The notes: a model not told the origin generated them from the sequence alone. DNA of 64,000 bases from Azotobacter vinelandii CA (GCF_000380335.1 NC_021149.1:1612001-1676000), one strand, 5' to 3'. Counted from the first letter of the stretch, positions 1 to 11,606 are shown. Numbers and translations are program-made.

Positions 1-657
1 CAGTTGCGCGGCAAGCTGCCAGGACTCACCGAGCTCAGCCTGCTGTACCGCGACATGGGCAAGCCGGACGCCCTGGTCGAGGACATTCTTCTGGCCAGCC
101 TCGACGCCAGCATCCTCGACGGCGAGCCGCAACTGCCCCGCGACGGTGCCGCGCTGGCCGCGCTGGCCGAGCGCAAGCGCGGCGCCTGGGCCGAACAGGC
201 CGGCCGCCTGGCGAAGCTGGTGCTGGACATCCTCAAGCTGCGCCACGACCTGCAGAAGCGTTTCAAGGGGCGCATCGACCTGGCCCAGGCCGTTGCCCTC
301 AACGACATCAAGGCCCAACTCGCCCGGCTCGTCTTCCCCGGCTTCGTCCGCGACACGCCGGCCGACTGGCTGCGCGAGTATCCCCGCTACCTCAAGGCCA
401 TCGAGCAGCGCCTCGACAAGGTCGGCGGCCAGCTCCAGCGCGACCGCGTCTGGAGTGGCGAACTCGCCGCCCTCTGGGAGCAATATCAGGCCCGCGCCGC
501 CAAGCACGCCCAGGAGGGCAAGCGCGACCCCGAGCTGACCCTGTATCGCTGGATGCTGGAGGAATACCGGGTATCGCTGTTCGCCCAGCAACTGGGGACC
601 AGGATGCCGGTGTCGGACAAGCGGCTGAGCAAGCAATGGGCGGCGGTGGAAACCTGA
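1..657 (+). CDS. hrpA: ATP-dependent RNA helicase HrpA, C-terminal part (5' end outside window)
   Basis: The reading frame is open from base 1 to TGA at 655-657 and gives the last ~218 residues of a much larger DEAH-box helicase. The helicase motifs lie upstream of the window. What is visible is the C-terminal region typical of HrpA (DUF3418-type): basic, helical and Trp/Tyr-rich, with blocks such as YLKAIEQRLDKV, DPELTLYRWMLEEYRVSLFAQ and MPVSDKRLSKQW just before the end. HrpA is a cytosolic helicase that in E. coli acts in mRNA processing and the rescue of stalled ribosomes. The TTG at base 4 is internal, not a start. Identification is by memory of the family C-terminus and is fairly secure. 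Confidence 0.88.
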   Translation, partial: QLRGKLPGLTELSLLYRDMGKPDALVEDILLASLDASILDGEPQLPRDGAALAALAERKRGAWAEQAGRLAKLVLDILKLRHDLQKRFKGRIDLAQAVALNDIKAQLARLVFPGFVRDTPADWLREYPRYLKAIEQRLDKVGGQLQRDRVWSGELAALWEQYQARAAKHAQEGKRDPELTLYRWMLEEYRVSLFAQQLGTRMPVSDKRLSKQWAAVET

Positions 658-753
658 GCCGGAACATTTTCCGGTTCTCGGCTCATACGGGGTGGAAAAT
701 CGCGCAGCCAAACTATCAACTACACCACGGCCCGCCAGCATCTGGCGGAAACC

Positions 754-963
754 ATGGAGCGGGTGAACGACGACCGCGCGCCCATCCTGATCACCCGGCA
801 GAAAGGAGAGCCGGTCGTCATGATGTCCCTGGCCGATTACAACGCTTTCGAAGAGACGGCCTATCTGCTGCGTTCGCCCGCCAATGCCGAACGACTGATC
901 CGCTCGATCGCCAATCTGCGGGCAGGGAAGGCGGAGCCGCGAACGCTCGTCGACGAAGATTGA
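754..963 (+). CDS. yefM: YefM/Phd-family antitoxin, start codon apparently lost
   Basis: The product matches the YefM antitoxin: APILITRQ, VVMMSLADYNAFEETAYLL and RSPANAERLIRSI are near family consensus. YefM binds its own promoter through its N-terminus and neutralises YoeB with its C-terminus. In-frame codons upstream of the first ATG (754) still encode the expected N-terminus (QTINYTTARQHLAET, from 709), but no ATG, GTG or TTG lies in frame between the hrpA stop and 754. The family start would fall near 706. Starting at 754 removes about 15 residues of the DNA-binding fold, although GGCGGA 4 bases upstream could serve as a ribosome binding site. The gene ends inside the start of the toxin gene. 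Either a non-standard start is used or the antitoxin is damaged. Confidence 0.75.
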   Translation: MERVNDDRAPILITRQKGEPVVMMSLADYNAFEETAYLLRSPANAERLIRSIANLRAGKAEPRTLVDED

Positions 964-1220
964 CGCTGAATATTCTCTTCACGCCCGAGGTTTGGGACGA
1001 CTATCTGTGGTTCCAGCAGAACGACAAGGCCGGGCTGAAACGGATCAACCTGCTGATCCGGGAGGCGCAACGCGATCCTTTCGGTGGCCTGGGCAAACCG
1101 GAACCTTTGAAACACGACCTCAGTGGTTTCTGGTCGCGTCGCGTCAGCGAGGAACATCGATTGGTCTACAAGGTGAACGGCGATGCCCCGCAGATCGTGA
1201 TGTGCCGTTATCGCTACTGA
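960..1220 (+). CDS. yoeB: YoeB-family mRNA interferase toxin, His-to-Arg at the C-terminus
   Basis: An 86-residue product with a TTG start at 960 that overlaps the antitoxin stop by 3 bases, the usual translational coupling of this pair. YoeB cleaves mRNA in the ribosomal A site. Family blocks are clear: WDDYLWFQ, GKPEPLKHDLSGFWSRR and EEHRLVYKV, which carry the Glu (E48) and Arg (R67) that correspond to E46 and R65 of the E. coli enzyme. The C-terminus reads CRYRY where E. coli has CRYHY. The catalytic His83 is therefore replaced by Arg (R85), a single CAC to CGC change. Together with the missing antitoxin start, this suggests a decaying or inactive module. Family assignment is secure; activity is doubtful. 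Confidence 0.88.
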   Translation: MTLNILFTPEVWDDYLWFQQNDKAGLKRINLLIREAQRDPFGGLGKPEPLKHDLSGFWSRRVSEEHRLVYKVNGDAPQIVMCRYRY

Positions 1221-1251
1221 TTTTTTGCCGTAGTTGACGGTCCGCCGCTCC

Positions 1252-1263
1252 GGGTATATACCC
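1252..1263. promoter_or_regulatory. Palindromic operator GGGTATATACCC upstream of marR-type gene
   Basis: A perfect 12-bp palindrome ends 7 bases before the MarR start. The identical palindrome recurs before the MFS gene at 1702-1713. MarR dimers bind such inverted repeats, so this is probably the autoregulatory operator; that role is inferred. Confidence 0.6.
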
Positions 1264-1270
1264 TTATCCC

Positions 1271-1684
1271 ATGCTTCCGACACCCTGCCTCTGCACCAAG
1301 CTCCGCCGGGCCACGCGCAGCGTGAACCGGCTGTACGACGATGCTCTCGCCGGCGTCGGGCTGAATGCCGCGCAATATGCGTTGTTGCGCAACCTCGAAC
1401 GGCTGCGGCGGCCGAGCATCACGGAACTGGCCGAGGCGATGGGGCTGGATCGCAGCACCCTCGGGCGCAATCTGCGGGTGCTGGAGGGCAAGGGGTTGTT
1501 GGCGCTGGAGGGCGGCGAGGATCAGCGTAACCGGCTGGTGTCTCTGACCGCGGCGGGCAGGGCTTGCCTCGACGAGGCGAGACCTGCCTGGGAGCAGGTG
1601 CAGGAGCGGCTCGGGCAGCGCCTCGGAGCGCAGAAGCGCAACGCCTTGCTGGCGCTGCTGGACGAACTGGAAAGTCTCGGCTGA
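1271..1684 (+). CDS. MarR-family transcriptional regulator
   Basis: A 137-residue winged-helix regulator. The central HTH reads SITELAEAMGLDRSTLGRNLRVLEGKGLL and is followed by the wing EGGEDQRNRLVSLTAAGR, the DxR wing motif of the MarR family. Two cysteines near the N-terminus (residues 6 and 8, CLC) could act as a redox or ligand switch, but this is speculative. It lies 43 bases before an MFS exporter, and the same palindrome GGGTATATACCC stands in front of both genes. The simplest reading is a repressor that controls itself and the exporter and is released by a small ligand or oxidant. Confidence 0.85.
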   Translation: MLPTPCLCTKLRRATRSVNRLYDDALAGVGLNAAQYALLRNLERLRRPSITELAEAMGLDRSTLGRNLRVLEGKGLLALEGGEDQRNRLVSLTAAGRACLDEARPAWEQVQERLGQRLGAQKRNALLALLDELESLG

Positions 1685-1701
1685 TTTTTTCACGGATAAG
1701 C

Positions 1702-1713
1702 GGGTATATACCC
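1702..1713. promoter_or_regulatory. Palindromic operator GGGTATATACCC upstream of MFS gene
   Basis: Identical copy of the palindrome at 1252-1263, centred about 20 bases before the MFS start codon at 1728. It probably lets the MarR protein regulate the transporter directly. Confidence 0.6.
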
Positions 1714-1727
1714 ATAAAGGATATTTC

Positions 1728-2936
1728 ATGACTTCGACGATGTGGCGCACCAGTGGCTGGGTCCTGCTGGGTGCCTCGCTGATCCTGGCCCTGTCGCTGG
1801 GCGTGCGCCATGGCTTCGGCCTATTCCTGGCGCCGATGAGCGGCGAGTTCGGCTGGGGGCGGGAGGTGTTCGCCTTCGCCATCGCCCTGCAGAACCTGAT
1901 CTGGGGACTGACGCAGCCCTTCACCGGGGCGCTGGCCGACCGCTACGGCGCGGCGCGGGCGGTGGTCGTCGGCGGGCTGCTCTATGCGCTGGGGCTGGTG
2001 CTGATGGCGCTGGCCGATTCGCTCTGGACGCTATCGCTGAGCGCGGGACTGCTGATCGGCGTCGGCCTGTCCGGCACCTCCTTCTCGGTGATCCTCGGCG
2101 TGGTCGGGCGTGCCGCGCCGGCGGAGAAACGCAGCATGGCGATGGGCATCGCCGCGGCCGCCGGTTCCTTCGGCCAGTTCGCCATGCTGCCCGGCACCCT
2201 CGGCCTGATCGGCTGGCTCGGCTGGTCGTCGGCGCTGCTGGCGCTGGGGCTGCTGGTCGCCCTGATCGTGCCGCTGGTGGGATTGCTGAAGGATCGCCCG
2301 CAGCCGCCGCAGGCTCACGAGCAAAGCCTGGGCGAGGCATTGCGCGAGGCGGCCGGTCACGGCGGATTCTGGCTGCTGGCGCTGGGTTTCTTCGTCTGTG
2401 GCTTCCAGGTGGTGTTCATCGGTGTGCACCTGCCGGCCTATCTGGTGGACCGGCACCTGCCGGCCCAGGTCGGCACCACGGTGCTGGCGCTGGTGGGGCT
2501 GTTCAACGTGTTCGGCACCTATCTCGCCGGTTGGCTCGGCGGGCGCCATGCCAAGCCGCCGCTGCTGAGCGTGCTCTATCTGCTGCGCGCCGTGGTGATC
2601 GTCGCCTTCGTCTACCTGCCGCTCAGCGAGTGGAGCGCCTATGCCTTCGGCATGGCCATGGGCCTGTTGTGGCTGTCCACGGTGCCCTTGACCAACGGCA
2701 CCGTGGCGACCCTGTTCGGCGTGCGCAACCTGTCGATGCTCGGCGGCATCGTGTTCCTCTTCCATCAGCTCGGCGCCTTTCTCGGCGGCTGGCTGGGCGG
2801 CTGGCTCTACGACCGTACGGGCAGCTACGAGCTGGTCTGGCAGATCTCCATCGCCCTCAGCCTGGTGGCCGCGCTGCTCAACTGGCCGGTGCGCGAACAG
2901 CCGGTGGCGCGCCTGCGCGCGGCCGAGGCGGGATGA
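1728..2936 (+). CDS. MFS transporter
   Basis: A 402-residue inner-membrane protein with about 12 hydrophobic segments. The MFS loop signature between TM2 and TM3 is visible as GALADRYGAARAVVVGG, and a second-half copy as AGWLGGRHAK. The overall pattern resembles the oxalate/formate antiporter-like and YbfB-like MFS groups. The substrate cannot be read from sequence. Context (MarR regulator and shared operator just upstream) favours efflux of a small organic compound that is also the regulator's ligand. ATG at 1728 follows AAAGGA. The stop overlaps the start of the next small gene (ATGA). Confidence 0.85.
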   Translation: MTSTMWRTSGWVLLGASLILALSLGVRHGFGLFLAPMSGEFGWGREVFAFAIALQNLIWGLTQPFTGALADRYGAARAVVVGGLLYALGLVLMALADSLWTLSLSAGLLIGVGLSGTSFSVILGVVGRAAPAEKRSMAMGIAAAAGSFGQFAMLPGTLGLIGWLGWSSALLALGLLVALIVPLVGLLKDRPQPPQAHEQSLGEALREAAGHGGFWLLALGFFVCGFQVVFIGVHLPAYLVDRHLPAQVGTTVLALVGLFNVFGTYLAGWLGGRHAKPPLLSVLYLLRAVVIVAFVYLPLSEWSAYAFGMAMGLLWLSTVPLTNGTVATLFGVRNLSMLGGIVFLFHQLGAFLGGWLGGWLYDRTGSYELVWQISIALSLVAALLNWPVREQPVARLRAAEAG

Positions 2937-3055
2937 GCGGCTGGCCGGTGCGTCTGGCGGCCGTCGCAGTGCTCGGCCTGTTGGCGCTCCTCGCCTGGTG
3001 GGGCTGGCGACAGGGCGGGCTGGCCCTGTTGCAGTTGGGGATGGGCGTTTGCTGA
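2933..3055 (+). CDS. 40-residue single-pass membrane peptide coupled to the MFS gene
   Basis: The ATG overlaps the stop of the MFS gene (ATGA), which implies translational coupling. The product has one hydrophobic span (LAAVAVLGLLALLAWWGW), then a basic turn and a short amphipathic tail ending in Cys. I do not recognise a family. Its position suggests a small accessory subunit of the transporter. It is too short to exclude a chance frame, but the overlap and the hydrophobic content support it. Confidence 0.5.
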   Translation: MSGWPVRLAAVAVLGLLALLAWWGWRQGGLALLQLGMGVC

Positions 3056-3139
3056 AGCAAGGAGGATCGCTCCTCCGGCCCGCTGCTTTCCGATAGCCGG
3101 GACTACCTTCCGTCGCATGGCTTTCCGTCCATATCCGCT

Positions 3140-3199
3140 GAGCGAACTTGTTCGCGATGCCCCCGCCTGGGGCGCTCCCCATCGCGGATGAGTCCGCTC
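3140..3199. repeat. REP-like palindrome
   Basis: Two imperfect inverted arms (3140-3158 and 3181-3199; 15 of 19 positions pair) of the Pseudomonas REP type, with core GAGCGnACT...CGCGAT, separated by a small GC hairpin. It lies between convergent genes. The arms resemble those at 15203-15285. Confidence 0.65.
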
Positions 3200-3255
3200 C
3201 CGCGCTCCGGCACGCGTCCCGGTCGGCCAGCGTGCCGCTCGTCCATCATCGTTTC

Positions 3256-3624
3256 CTACCTTCCGAGCCGTCCCAGCGCCATCCAGGCCAGAGCCGGATA
3301 GCAGGCGTAGTGCAGGCCGAACAGCATCAGCCCGACCGGGCCGTGTTCGTACTGCTGCTCCATCATGCCCAGCAGGCCGAGATAGAGCACGCCGAGGCCT
3401 AGGCCGTAGTACAGGACGATGCGCCGGCGCTCTTCGGGCCAGGGCGCGCGGCGGTTTCGCCAGACGAAGACCAGAGCCATGCCGGCGGCGATCAGGCCGG
3501 CGATCAGCAGGGTGGCGAGCAGGCCGCCGACCTTGACGAAGGTGCGCAGCAGCAAGTTGAGCAGGATGCTCGCCAGCATGCCGCCGAGGGCATAGTGGCC
3601 GGGCCGTGGGGCGGGAATGGGCAT
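3256..3624 (-). CDS. Small multi-span membrane protein, unknown function
   Basis: A 122-residue product with three or four hydrophobic segments (GGMLASILLNLLL, LLATLLIAGLIAAGMALVFVW, IVLYYGLGLGVLYLGLLGMM and a C-terminal LHYACYPALAWMALG), separated by a basic loop RNRRAPWPEERRR. It is probably an inner-membrane protein. The start at 3624 was chosen because upstream residues are not hydrophobic and overlap the neighbouring promoter region. No recognised family. It converges on the REP element and is transcribed divergently from the SIMPL gene. Confidence 0.6.
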   Translation of the reverse strand: MPIPAPRPGHYALGGMLASILLNLLLRTFVKVGGLLATLLIAGLIAAGMALVFVWRNRRAPWPEERRRIVLYYGLGLGVLYLGLLGMMEQQYEHGPVGLMLFGLHYACYPALAWMALGRLGR

Positions 3625-3749
3625 GGGAAGGTGCCGTCCGTAGGAAAGCGGGGTGCTGCACCATAATCCAGCGCCAAAGCCCGCGACAAGCGCTCCGCTG
3701 CCCGCCCTGGCATGGACTAGCCTGTTCGGAAACCCCCGGGAGGATAGCC

Positions 3750-4253
3750 ATGGACAGCACAATACGTACTGGATGGATTCCTGCCTTGATCATCGGTAGT
3801 ACCCTGGTCTTTTCCGGTTGGGCGGTGGGGCAGGGAGTGGAAGGCTTTCGCGCGGTGGACCGTGCGGTGACGGTGAATGGACTCACAAATCTGGATGTGA
3901 AGAACGATTTCGCGGTCTGGACGCTGGCCTTTCGGCGAGGCAGCGACAAGTTCGCCGAGGTGCGGCGGAGTCTGAATCTGGATCGCGACCGGATCGTGGT
4001 CTTCCTGCGCGAAAAGGGCTTCAGGGCCGACGAGATCGAGGTCCATCCGCTGCAGGTCGAGGATCTGCCGGGCCACGAAGCCTCGTCGCAGCAGGCGGGA
4101 CAGCGTTTCAACGGCCAGGGCCGGGTGCTGGTGAAGACGGCGCGGGTCGATGCGGTGGCGCGGGTGGCCGGCCAGATCGATCCGCTGATCGCGGCGGGCA
4201 TCCAGTTCGAATCCGAGCCGAGGCCCGCGCCGGCGGCGGCTTCGACGCGCTGA
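3750..4253 (+). CDS. SIMPL-like (DUF541) periplasmic protein, copy 1
   Basis: A 167-residue product with one N-terminal membrane anchor or signal (IPALIIGSTLVFSGWAVGQ), then a domain with the features of SIMPL/DUF541 proteins: AVTVNGL, DFAVWTLAFRR, a long helix with DRDRIVVFLREKGF, DEIEVHPLQV, and C-terminal VDAVARVAGQIDPLIAAGIQF. Proteins of this type are found in the periplasm or envelope and have no firm enzymatic role. The ATG at 3750 follows a strong GGGAGG. The next gene is a clear paralogue, so this is a tandem duplication. Confidence 0.72.
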   Translation: MDSTIRTGWIPALIIGSTLVFSGWAVGQGVEGFRAVDRAVTVNGLTNLDVKNDFAVWTLAFRRGSDKFAEVRRSLNLDRDRIVVFLREKGFRADEIEVHPLQVEDLPGHEASSQQAGQRFNGQGRVLVKTARVDAVARVAGQIDPLIAAGIQFESEPRPAPAAASTR

Positions 4254-4495
4254 GGCCGGGCGCCGTCGGGCGGTCCCGGCTGTCCGGGCGACGGGCGCGC
4301 GGAGCGGTTTTCCCGCCCGGCGCACTTGCCATTCGGCCCGCCCCCTCGTGGCGCAACTCCTCGTGCCTCGATGGCCAGCTCTAAATCGCCGGTTTCCCGC
4401 ACAGCCAAGGCCGTTTCCGCTTGTGCACACTTTCATTTCCTTCGTTTGCCCGATGCTGCCAGTGCTATCGAGACGCAATATTCGGGTGATTGAAA

Positions 4496-5053
4496 ATGAA
4501 GGGGTTGATGACAACGGGCTCCGGCTCGTTCGGGCGTTTTCGGGGAGATGGCCGTGGCGCCCGTGTGTGTACTGGATGGGCTCCGGCGCTGATCGTCGGT
4601 AGTGTCCTGGTCTTTTCCGGTTGGGCGATGGGGCAGGGCGTGGAAGGCTTTCGCACGGGAGACGCTGCGGTGACGGTGGATGGACTCACCGACCTGGGCG
4701 TGACGGGCGATTTCGCGGTCTGGACGCTGGCCTTTCGGCGCAGCAGCGACAAGTTCGACGAAGTGAAACGGGATCTGAACCTGGATCGCGACCGGATCGT
4801 GGTCTTCCTGCGCGAGAAGGGCTTCCGGCCCTACGAGATCGAGGTTCATCCGCTGCAGGCTCCGGAGCCGCCGGGGCACGAAGCTGCGTTGCGGGAGACG
4901 GGAATGCGTTTCGACGGCCAGGGCCGGGTGCTGGTGAAGACGGAACGGGTCGATGCGCTGGCGCGGGTGGCCGGCCAGATCGATCCGCTGATCGGGGCGG
5001 GCATCCAGTTCGAAGCCGAGCCCGGGCTCGCGGCCGCGGTCTTGACGAGGTAG
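4496..5053 (+). CDS. SIMPL-like (DUF541) periplasmic protein, copy 2
   Basis: A 185-residue paralogue of the preceding gene. From ALIVGSVLVFSGWAMGQGVEGFR onward the two proteins align almost without gaps, differing mostly in charged positions, and DLNLDRDRIVVFLREKGF is nearly identical. The extra N-terminal residues are basic and Gly-rich. ATG at 4508 is an equally possible start, and a TTG at 4490 is less likely. Nucleotide identity is also high across 3810-4030 versus 4615-4835, which points to a recent duplication or continuing conversion. Function unknown. Confidence 0.7.
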   Translation: MKGLMTTGSGSFGRFRGDGRGARVCTGWAPALIVGSVLVFSGWAMGQGVEGFRTGDAAVTVDGLTDLGVTGDFAVWTLAFRRSSDKFDEVKRDLNLDRDRIVVFLREKGFRPYEIEVHPLQAPEPPGHEAALRETGMRFDGQGRVLVKTERVDALARVAGQIDPLIGAGIQFEAEPGLAAAVLTR

Positions 5054-5119
5054 GGCGGGCGGCGAAGTGCGCCGGGGATGCCCGGGTGCCCCTCGGCCGC
5101 CCGGGCACGCGGAAGCGGG

Positions 5120-6349
5120 TCAGTGTTCCGTCACTGCCTGCCCGGCTGGCGCGCTTTGCGCCGGGTTGCCTTGCAGCTTCCAGGCCTGGAAGAAGATCAG
5201 CAGACCGAGGATCGCGGTGACCGCGCCGACATAGCCGGTGACGGTCCAGCCGAGGCCGGCGCTGATGGCCAGGCCGCCGAGCCAGGGGCCGAGGGCGTTG
5301 GCGATGTTGAAGGCGGCGTGGTTGGAGGCGGCGGCCAGGGTCTGCGCCTCGGTGGCCACATCCATCAGGTGGGTCTGCAGCGGCGGCGACAGGGCGACCA
5401 TGGTGCCCACGGCGAAGATCGCCGGCAGGATGGTCCAGAGCGAGTGGACCGACATCGGAAAGAGCAGCAGTACCGCGGTGCTCCACAGCAGCACCAGGGC
5501 GACGGACTTGAATTTCAGCCGGTCGAACAGCCAGCCGCCGGCTATGTTGCCGACGATGGTACCGAGGCCGAAGGCGGCCAGGCCGAACGGAATCCAGTTT
5601 TCGTGCACCCCGGTCACTTCCAGCAGGGTCGGCGCCAGGTAGCTGAACACGCAGAACATGCCGGCGAAACCGATCGCGCTGATGGCCAGCGCCAGCCACA
5701 CCTGGGGCTGGTTGAAGGCGCGGAGTTCGCGTATCGGGTTGCTGGTTTCCTCATGACGGCTCACCGGCAGGTAGATGAACACCAGGGCCACGGTGAGCAG
5801 GGCGATGGCGCCGACCAGGGCGAAGGCGCTGCGCCAGCTCAGCCATTGACCGAGCCAGGTGGCCAGCGGGTTGCCGACCAGAATGGCAACGGTCAGGCCC
5901 GTCATCACCCGGCTGACCGCGTTGGCGCGTTTGTCCGGCGGTGCCATGGAGGCGGCCACCAGCGAAGCGACGCCGAAGTAGGCGCCATGGGGCAGGCCGG
6001 CGATGAAACGATAAAGCATCAGGGCGTGATAATCCGATGCCAGGGCGCTGGCGAAGTTGCCGGCGGCGAAGAACAGCATCAGCAGCATCAGCAGGATGCG
6101 GCGTGGCAGGCGGGCGCCGAGGATCGCCAGCAGCGGCGCGCCGACCACCACGCCCAGGGCGTAGGTGCTGATCACATGCCCCACCTGGGGCTCGCTGATG
6201 TTCAGATCCTGGGCCACGTTCGGCATCAGGCCCATGATGGTGAACTCGCCGGTGCCGATACCGAAACCGCCCATCGCCAGGGCCAGTTCGATCAATAGGA
6301 TTGCGCGAGCGGAAAGCTGCGGCGTGCCCGCTGGAGCGTGCTCGGTCAT
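5120..6349 (-). CDS. MFS transporter, AraJ/YdhP-like DHA1 group
   Basis: A 409-residue protein with 12 predicted membrane spans. Motifs fit the DHA1 sugar-efflux/arabinose-polymer group (AraJ, YdhP): GGFGIGTGEFTIMGLMPNVAQDL in span 1 and LGARLPRRILLM in the 2-3 loop. The motif-C-like GNPLATWLGQWLSWR in span 5 marks an antiporter. Substrate unknown; efflux of sugars or drugs is likely from family knowledge. ATG at 6349 was chosen over an upstream in-frame ATG because the N-terminus then matches the family length. It stands alone, with a gene-free region upstream. Confidence 0.85.
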   Translation of the reverse strand: MTEHAPAGTPQLSARAILLIELALAMGGFGIGTGEFTIMGLMPNVAQDLNISEPQVGHVISTYALGVVVGAPLLAILGARLPRRILLMLLMLFFAAGNFASALASDYHALMLYRFIAGLPHGAYFGVASLVAASMAPPDKRANAVSRVMTGLTVAILVGNPLATWLGQWLSWRSAFALVGAIALLTVALVFIYLPVSRHEETSNPIRELRAFNQPQVWLALAISAIGFAGMFCVFSYLAPTLLEVTGVHENWIPFGLAAFGLGTIVGNIAGGWLFDRLKFKSVALVLLWSTAVLLLFPMSVHSLWTILPAIFAVGTMVALSPPLQTHLMDVATEAQTLAAASNHAAFNIANALGPWLGGLAISAGLGWTVTGYVGAVTAILGLLIFFQAWKLQGNPAQSAPAGQAVTEH

Positions 6350-6821
6350 GTGAACCTCGAATAAAAGTGGGATCGCAAGGCAGGGGAGGGAAGAAAGCCT
6401 CTCCATTATTCCCCTATCGACGACTTGAGAAAACCGCTGTAGCCGCTCAAGGACGCGCTTTCAGAGAGATGGCCGGTTTGTCGGGGCCCGGCCGTGGCCG
6501 GTGGTTCGCGCAGGGCGTGCCCGCATTCCCGGGCGGATGGCGAAAATGACCCTGGAGGCGGCGCCAGCCGTGCCTTCGGCGACTTTCGGGCAAAGCGGCG
6601 AGTGGAACCCGACGGGTGGCGAGTATGGATCGCACGGGGGCGCGAGTGCCTCCGAGGAGCCCCGAATCGGGTAGTCCTTGCGCAGGGTTACTCCATGGCA
6701 ATGAAAATAAATTTCTATTCAAACTATTTTGGAATCAATTATTTAGCCGCATTTCCGACGGCGGGACCGTCGTCCCGTACCGGCCGGAGAGGCGCCTGGC
6801 GGGAATTCTTGACATAAAAAG
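6350..6821. other. Intergenic region, no gene recognised
   Basis: 472 bases between two minus-strand genes. It has a short AT-rich patch (6701-6745) and a perfect 6-bp hairpin CGGGAC/GTCCCG at 6762-6777 just beyond the 3' end of the AraC gene, without a T-run. The open frames here have no recognisable similarity. Confidence 0.4.
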
Positions 6822-7838
6822 TTACATTTTTCGGGCCGCGTCCCGGTAGGTCTTGGGTAGCTCGCCAGTCCACTGCTTGAACGCCCGGGTGAACGCGGAC
6901 GGCTCGGAAAAGCCCAACTGCCGGGCGACCTGGCTGATCGGCATGGAAGGCTGGGTCAGGTAGTGGATGGCCATGTCGCGGCGCATGCCGTCCTTGATGC
7001 CCTGGAAGCTGCTGCCTTCGGCGCTGAGCCGGCGGCGCAGGGTGCGTTCGGTCAGGTGCAGGGCGGCGGCGGTGCTCTGGATGGTCGCGCCGGCCAGGTC
7101 GCCGGATCTTTCCAGATGATCGCGTACCCGCCGGGTATACACGGGGTAGTAGGCGGGCCGGGTGAACCAGTCGATCGGCGCCCGCCGCAGGTGGGTGGCC
7201 AGGGCCTCGGGGGTCTGCACCACCGGGGCGTCGAGCATGCGTGCCTCGAACACCAGGCTGTTGGTCGGCTGCTCGAAGCGCGCCGGGCAGGGGAACATCA
7301 GGCGGTACTCGGCCAGATGCTCGGGGGCCGCGTGGTCGAAGGTGGCGTACTTCAGCGGAATCCGCTGGCCGATCAGCCAACTGGGAAAGCGGTGCCAGAG
7401 CAGCAGCAGGAATTCCCGCAGCAGGTAGTCCGGGTCCTGGGACGGATCGGTCAGGGCCATCGAGAAGCGGGCCTCGTCGCCTTCGACCTGCAGTTCCATG
7501 CGCAGCGAGTCGTTCACCAGATTGTAGAAGTGGCCGAGTTTGTAATAGACCGAGCCCAGGGTGCGCGAGCGGACCACCTGCTTGGCCATCAGCGCGAAGA
7601 TGCCCTGGCGGCAGCGTTGCGCGCCCATGCCGAGGAACTCGTCGTCGCCCAGGCGCCAGACGCCGCGCATCAGCCGGCTGAACTGGTCGGGGGTGATGCG
7701 CAGGTGCGGGTTGTCGAGCAGCCGGCGGCTGATGCCGGCTTCGGCGAGCAGCCTGTCCTCGTCGAGCCCGCGACGGCGCGCGGCGTTCATCAGCACCCGG
7801 GGGAAATGCATGGAGATGGAGTAGCGCTCGATGCTCAT
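6822..7838 (-). CDS. AraC-family regulator with arabinose-binding-like N-terminus
   Basis: A 338-residue regulator of the OruR/ArgR-like group: an N-terminal ~200-residue ligand domain and a C-terminal double HTH (STAAALHLTERTLRRRLSAEG, then MPISQVARQLGFSEPSAFTRAFKQWTG). The second HTH ends in the usual AraC signature. It is transcribed divergently from the thiolase gene across a 201-base gap. It is therefore the likely activator of the fatty-acyl-CoA operon, answering to an acyl compound; this is inference from position. The family is certain. Confidence 0.88.
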   Translation of the reverse strand: MSIERYSISMHFPRVLMNAARRRGLDEDRLLAEAGISRRLLDNPHLRITPDQFSRLMRGVWRLGDDEFLGMGAQRCRQGIFALMAKQVVRSRTLGSVYYKLGHFYNLVNDSLRMELQVEGDEARFSMALTDPSQDPDYLLREFLLLLWHRFPSWLIGQRIPLKYATFDHAAPEHLAEYRLMFPCPARFEQPTNSLVFEARMLDAPVVQTPEALATHLRRAPIDWFTRPAYYPVYTRRVRDHLERSGDLAGATIQSTAAALHLTERTLRRRLSAEGSSFQGIKDGMRRDMAIHYLTQPSMPISQVARQLGFSEPSAFTRAFKQWTGELPKTYRDAARKM

Positions 7839-8039
7839 GGCCTGTCCCGCGAAGGTATTTCTCTGTGACCGGAGTCTATCGAAACGATCGGATCGGTGCT
7901 GTCCGTTAATGTCAATTCTGAGGCTGGATTCGTTATTGCCGGCGCTCGCTCATGGATGGAAGCTAACGACCATTCGCAGACCTCCGTCCGATCCCCTCGG
8001 AGGGCTGTCCGCTCCAGGCACATCCAAGGAAAACCATCC

Positions 8040-9233
<1,194 letters not shown>

Positions 9234-9240
9234 GCGGCCC

Positions 9241-9281
9241 GGGCGCGGTCCGGCGCGGCCGCGCCCGCTTTCCGAATTTTT
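9241..9281 (+). terminator. Possible weak terminator after the thiolase gene
   Basis: An 8-bp GC stem (GGGCGCGG with CCGCGCCC, 9241-9248 and 9259-9266) is followed after 8 bases by a T5 run. The gap between stem and T-run makes it weak. It could set a lower level for the downstream genes. Confidence 0.4.
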
Positions 9282-9362
9282 CGACCCGACCATCGCCCGC
9301 GCGGCGACGGTGCGGATGCGTGCGGCCCCGCGTGGCCGCTCAAGAACAACCTGGAGTTCACG

Positions 9363-11495
<2,133 letters not shown>

Positions 11496-11606
11496 AGCCC
11501 GTATACCGAAGGCGGCAGGCGTCGCCGTCGGTGGGTCATGGCCCCTGGTCCGACCCCGCCCGCGAAAACGCTGGCCGCCCGCTCACCGAACAAAGAGGAA
11601 ACAATC

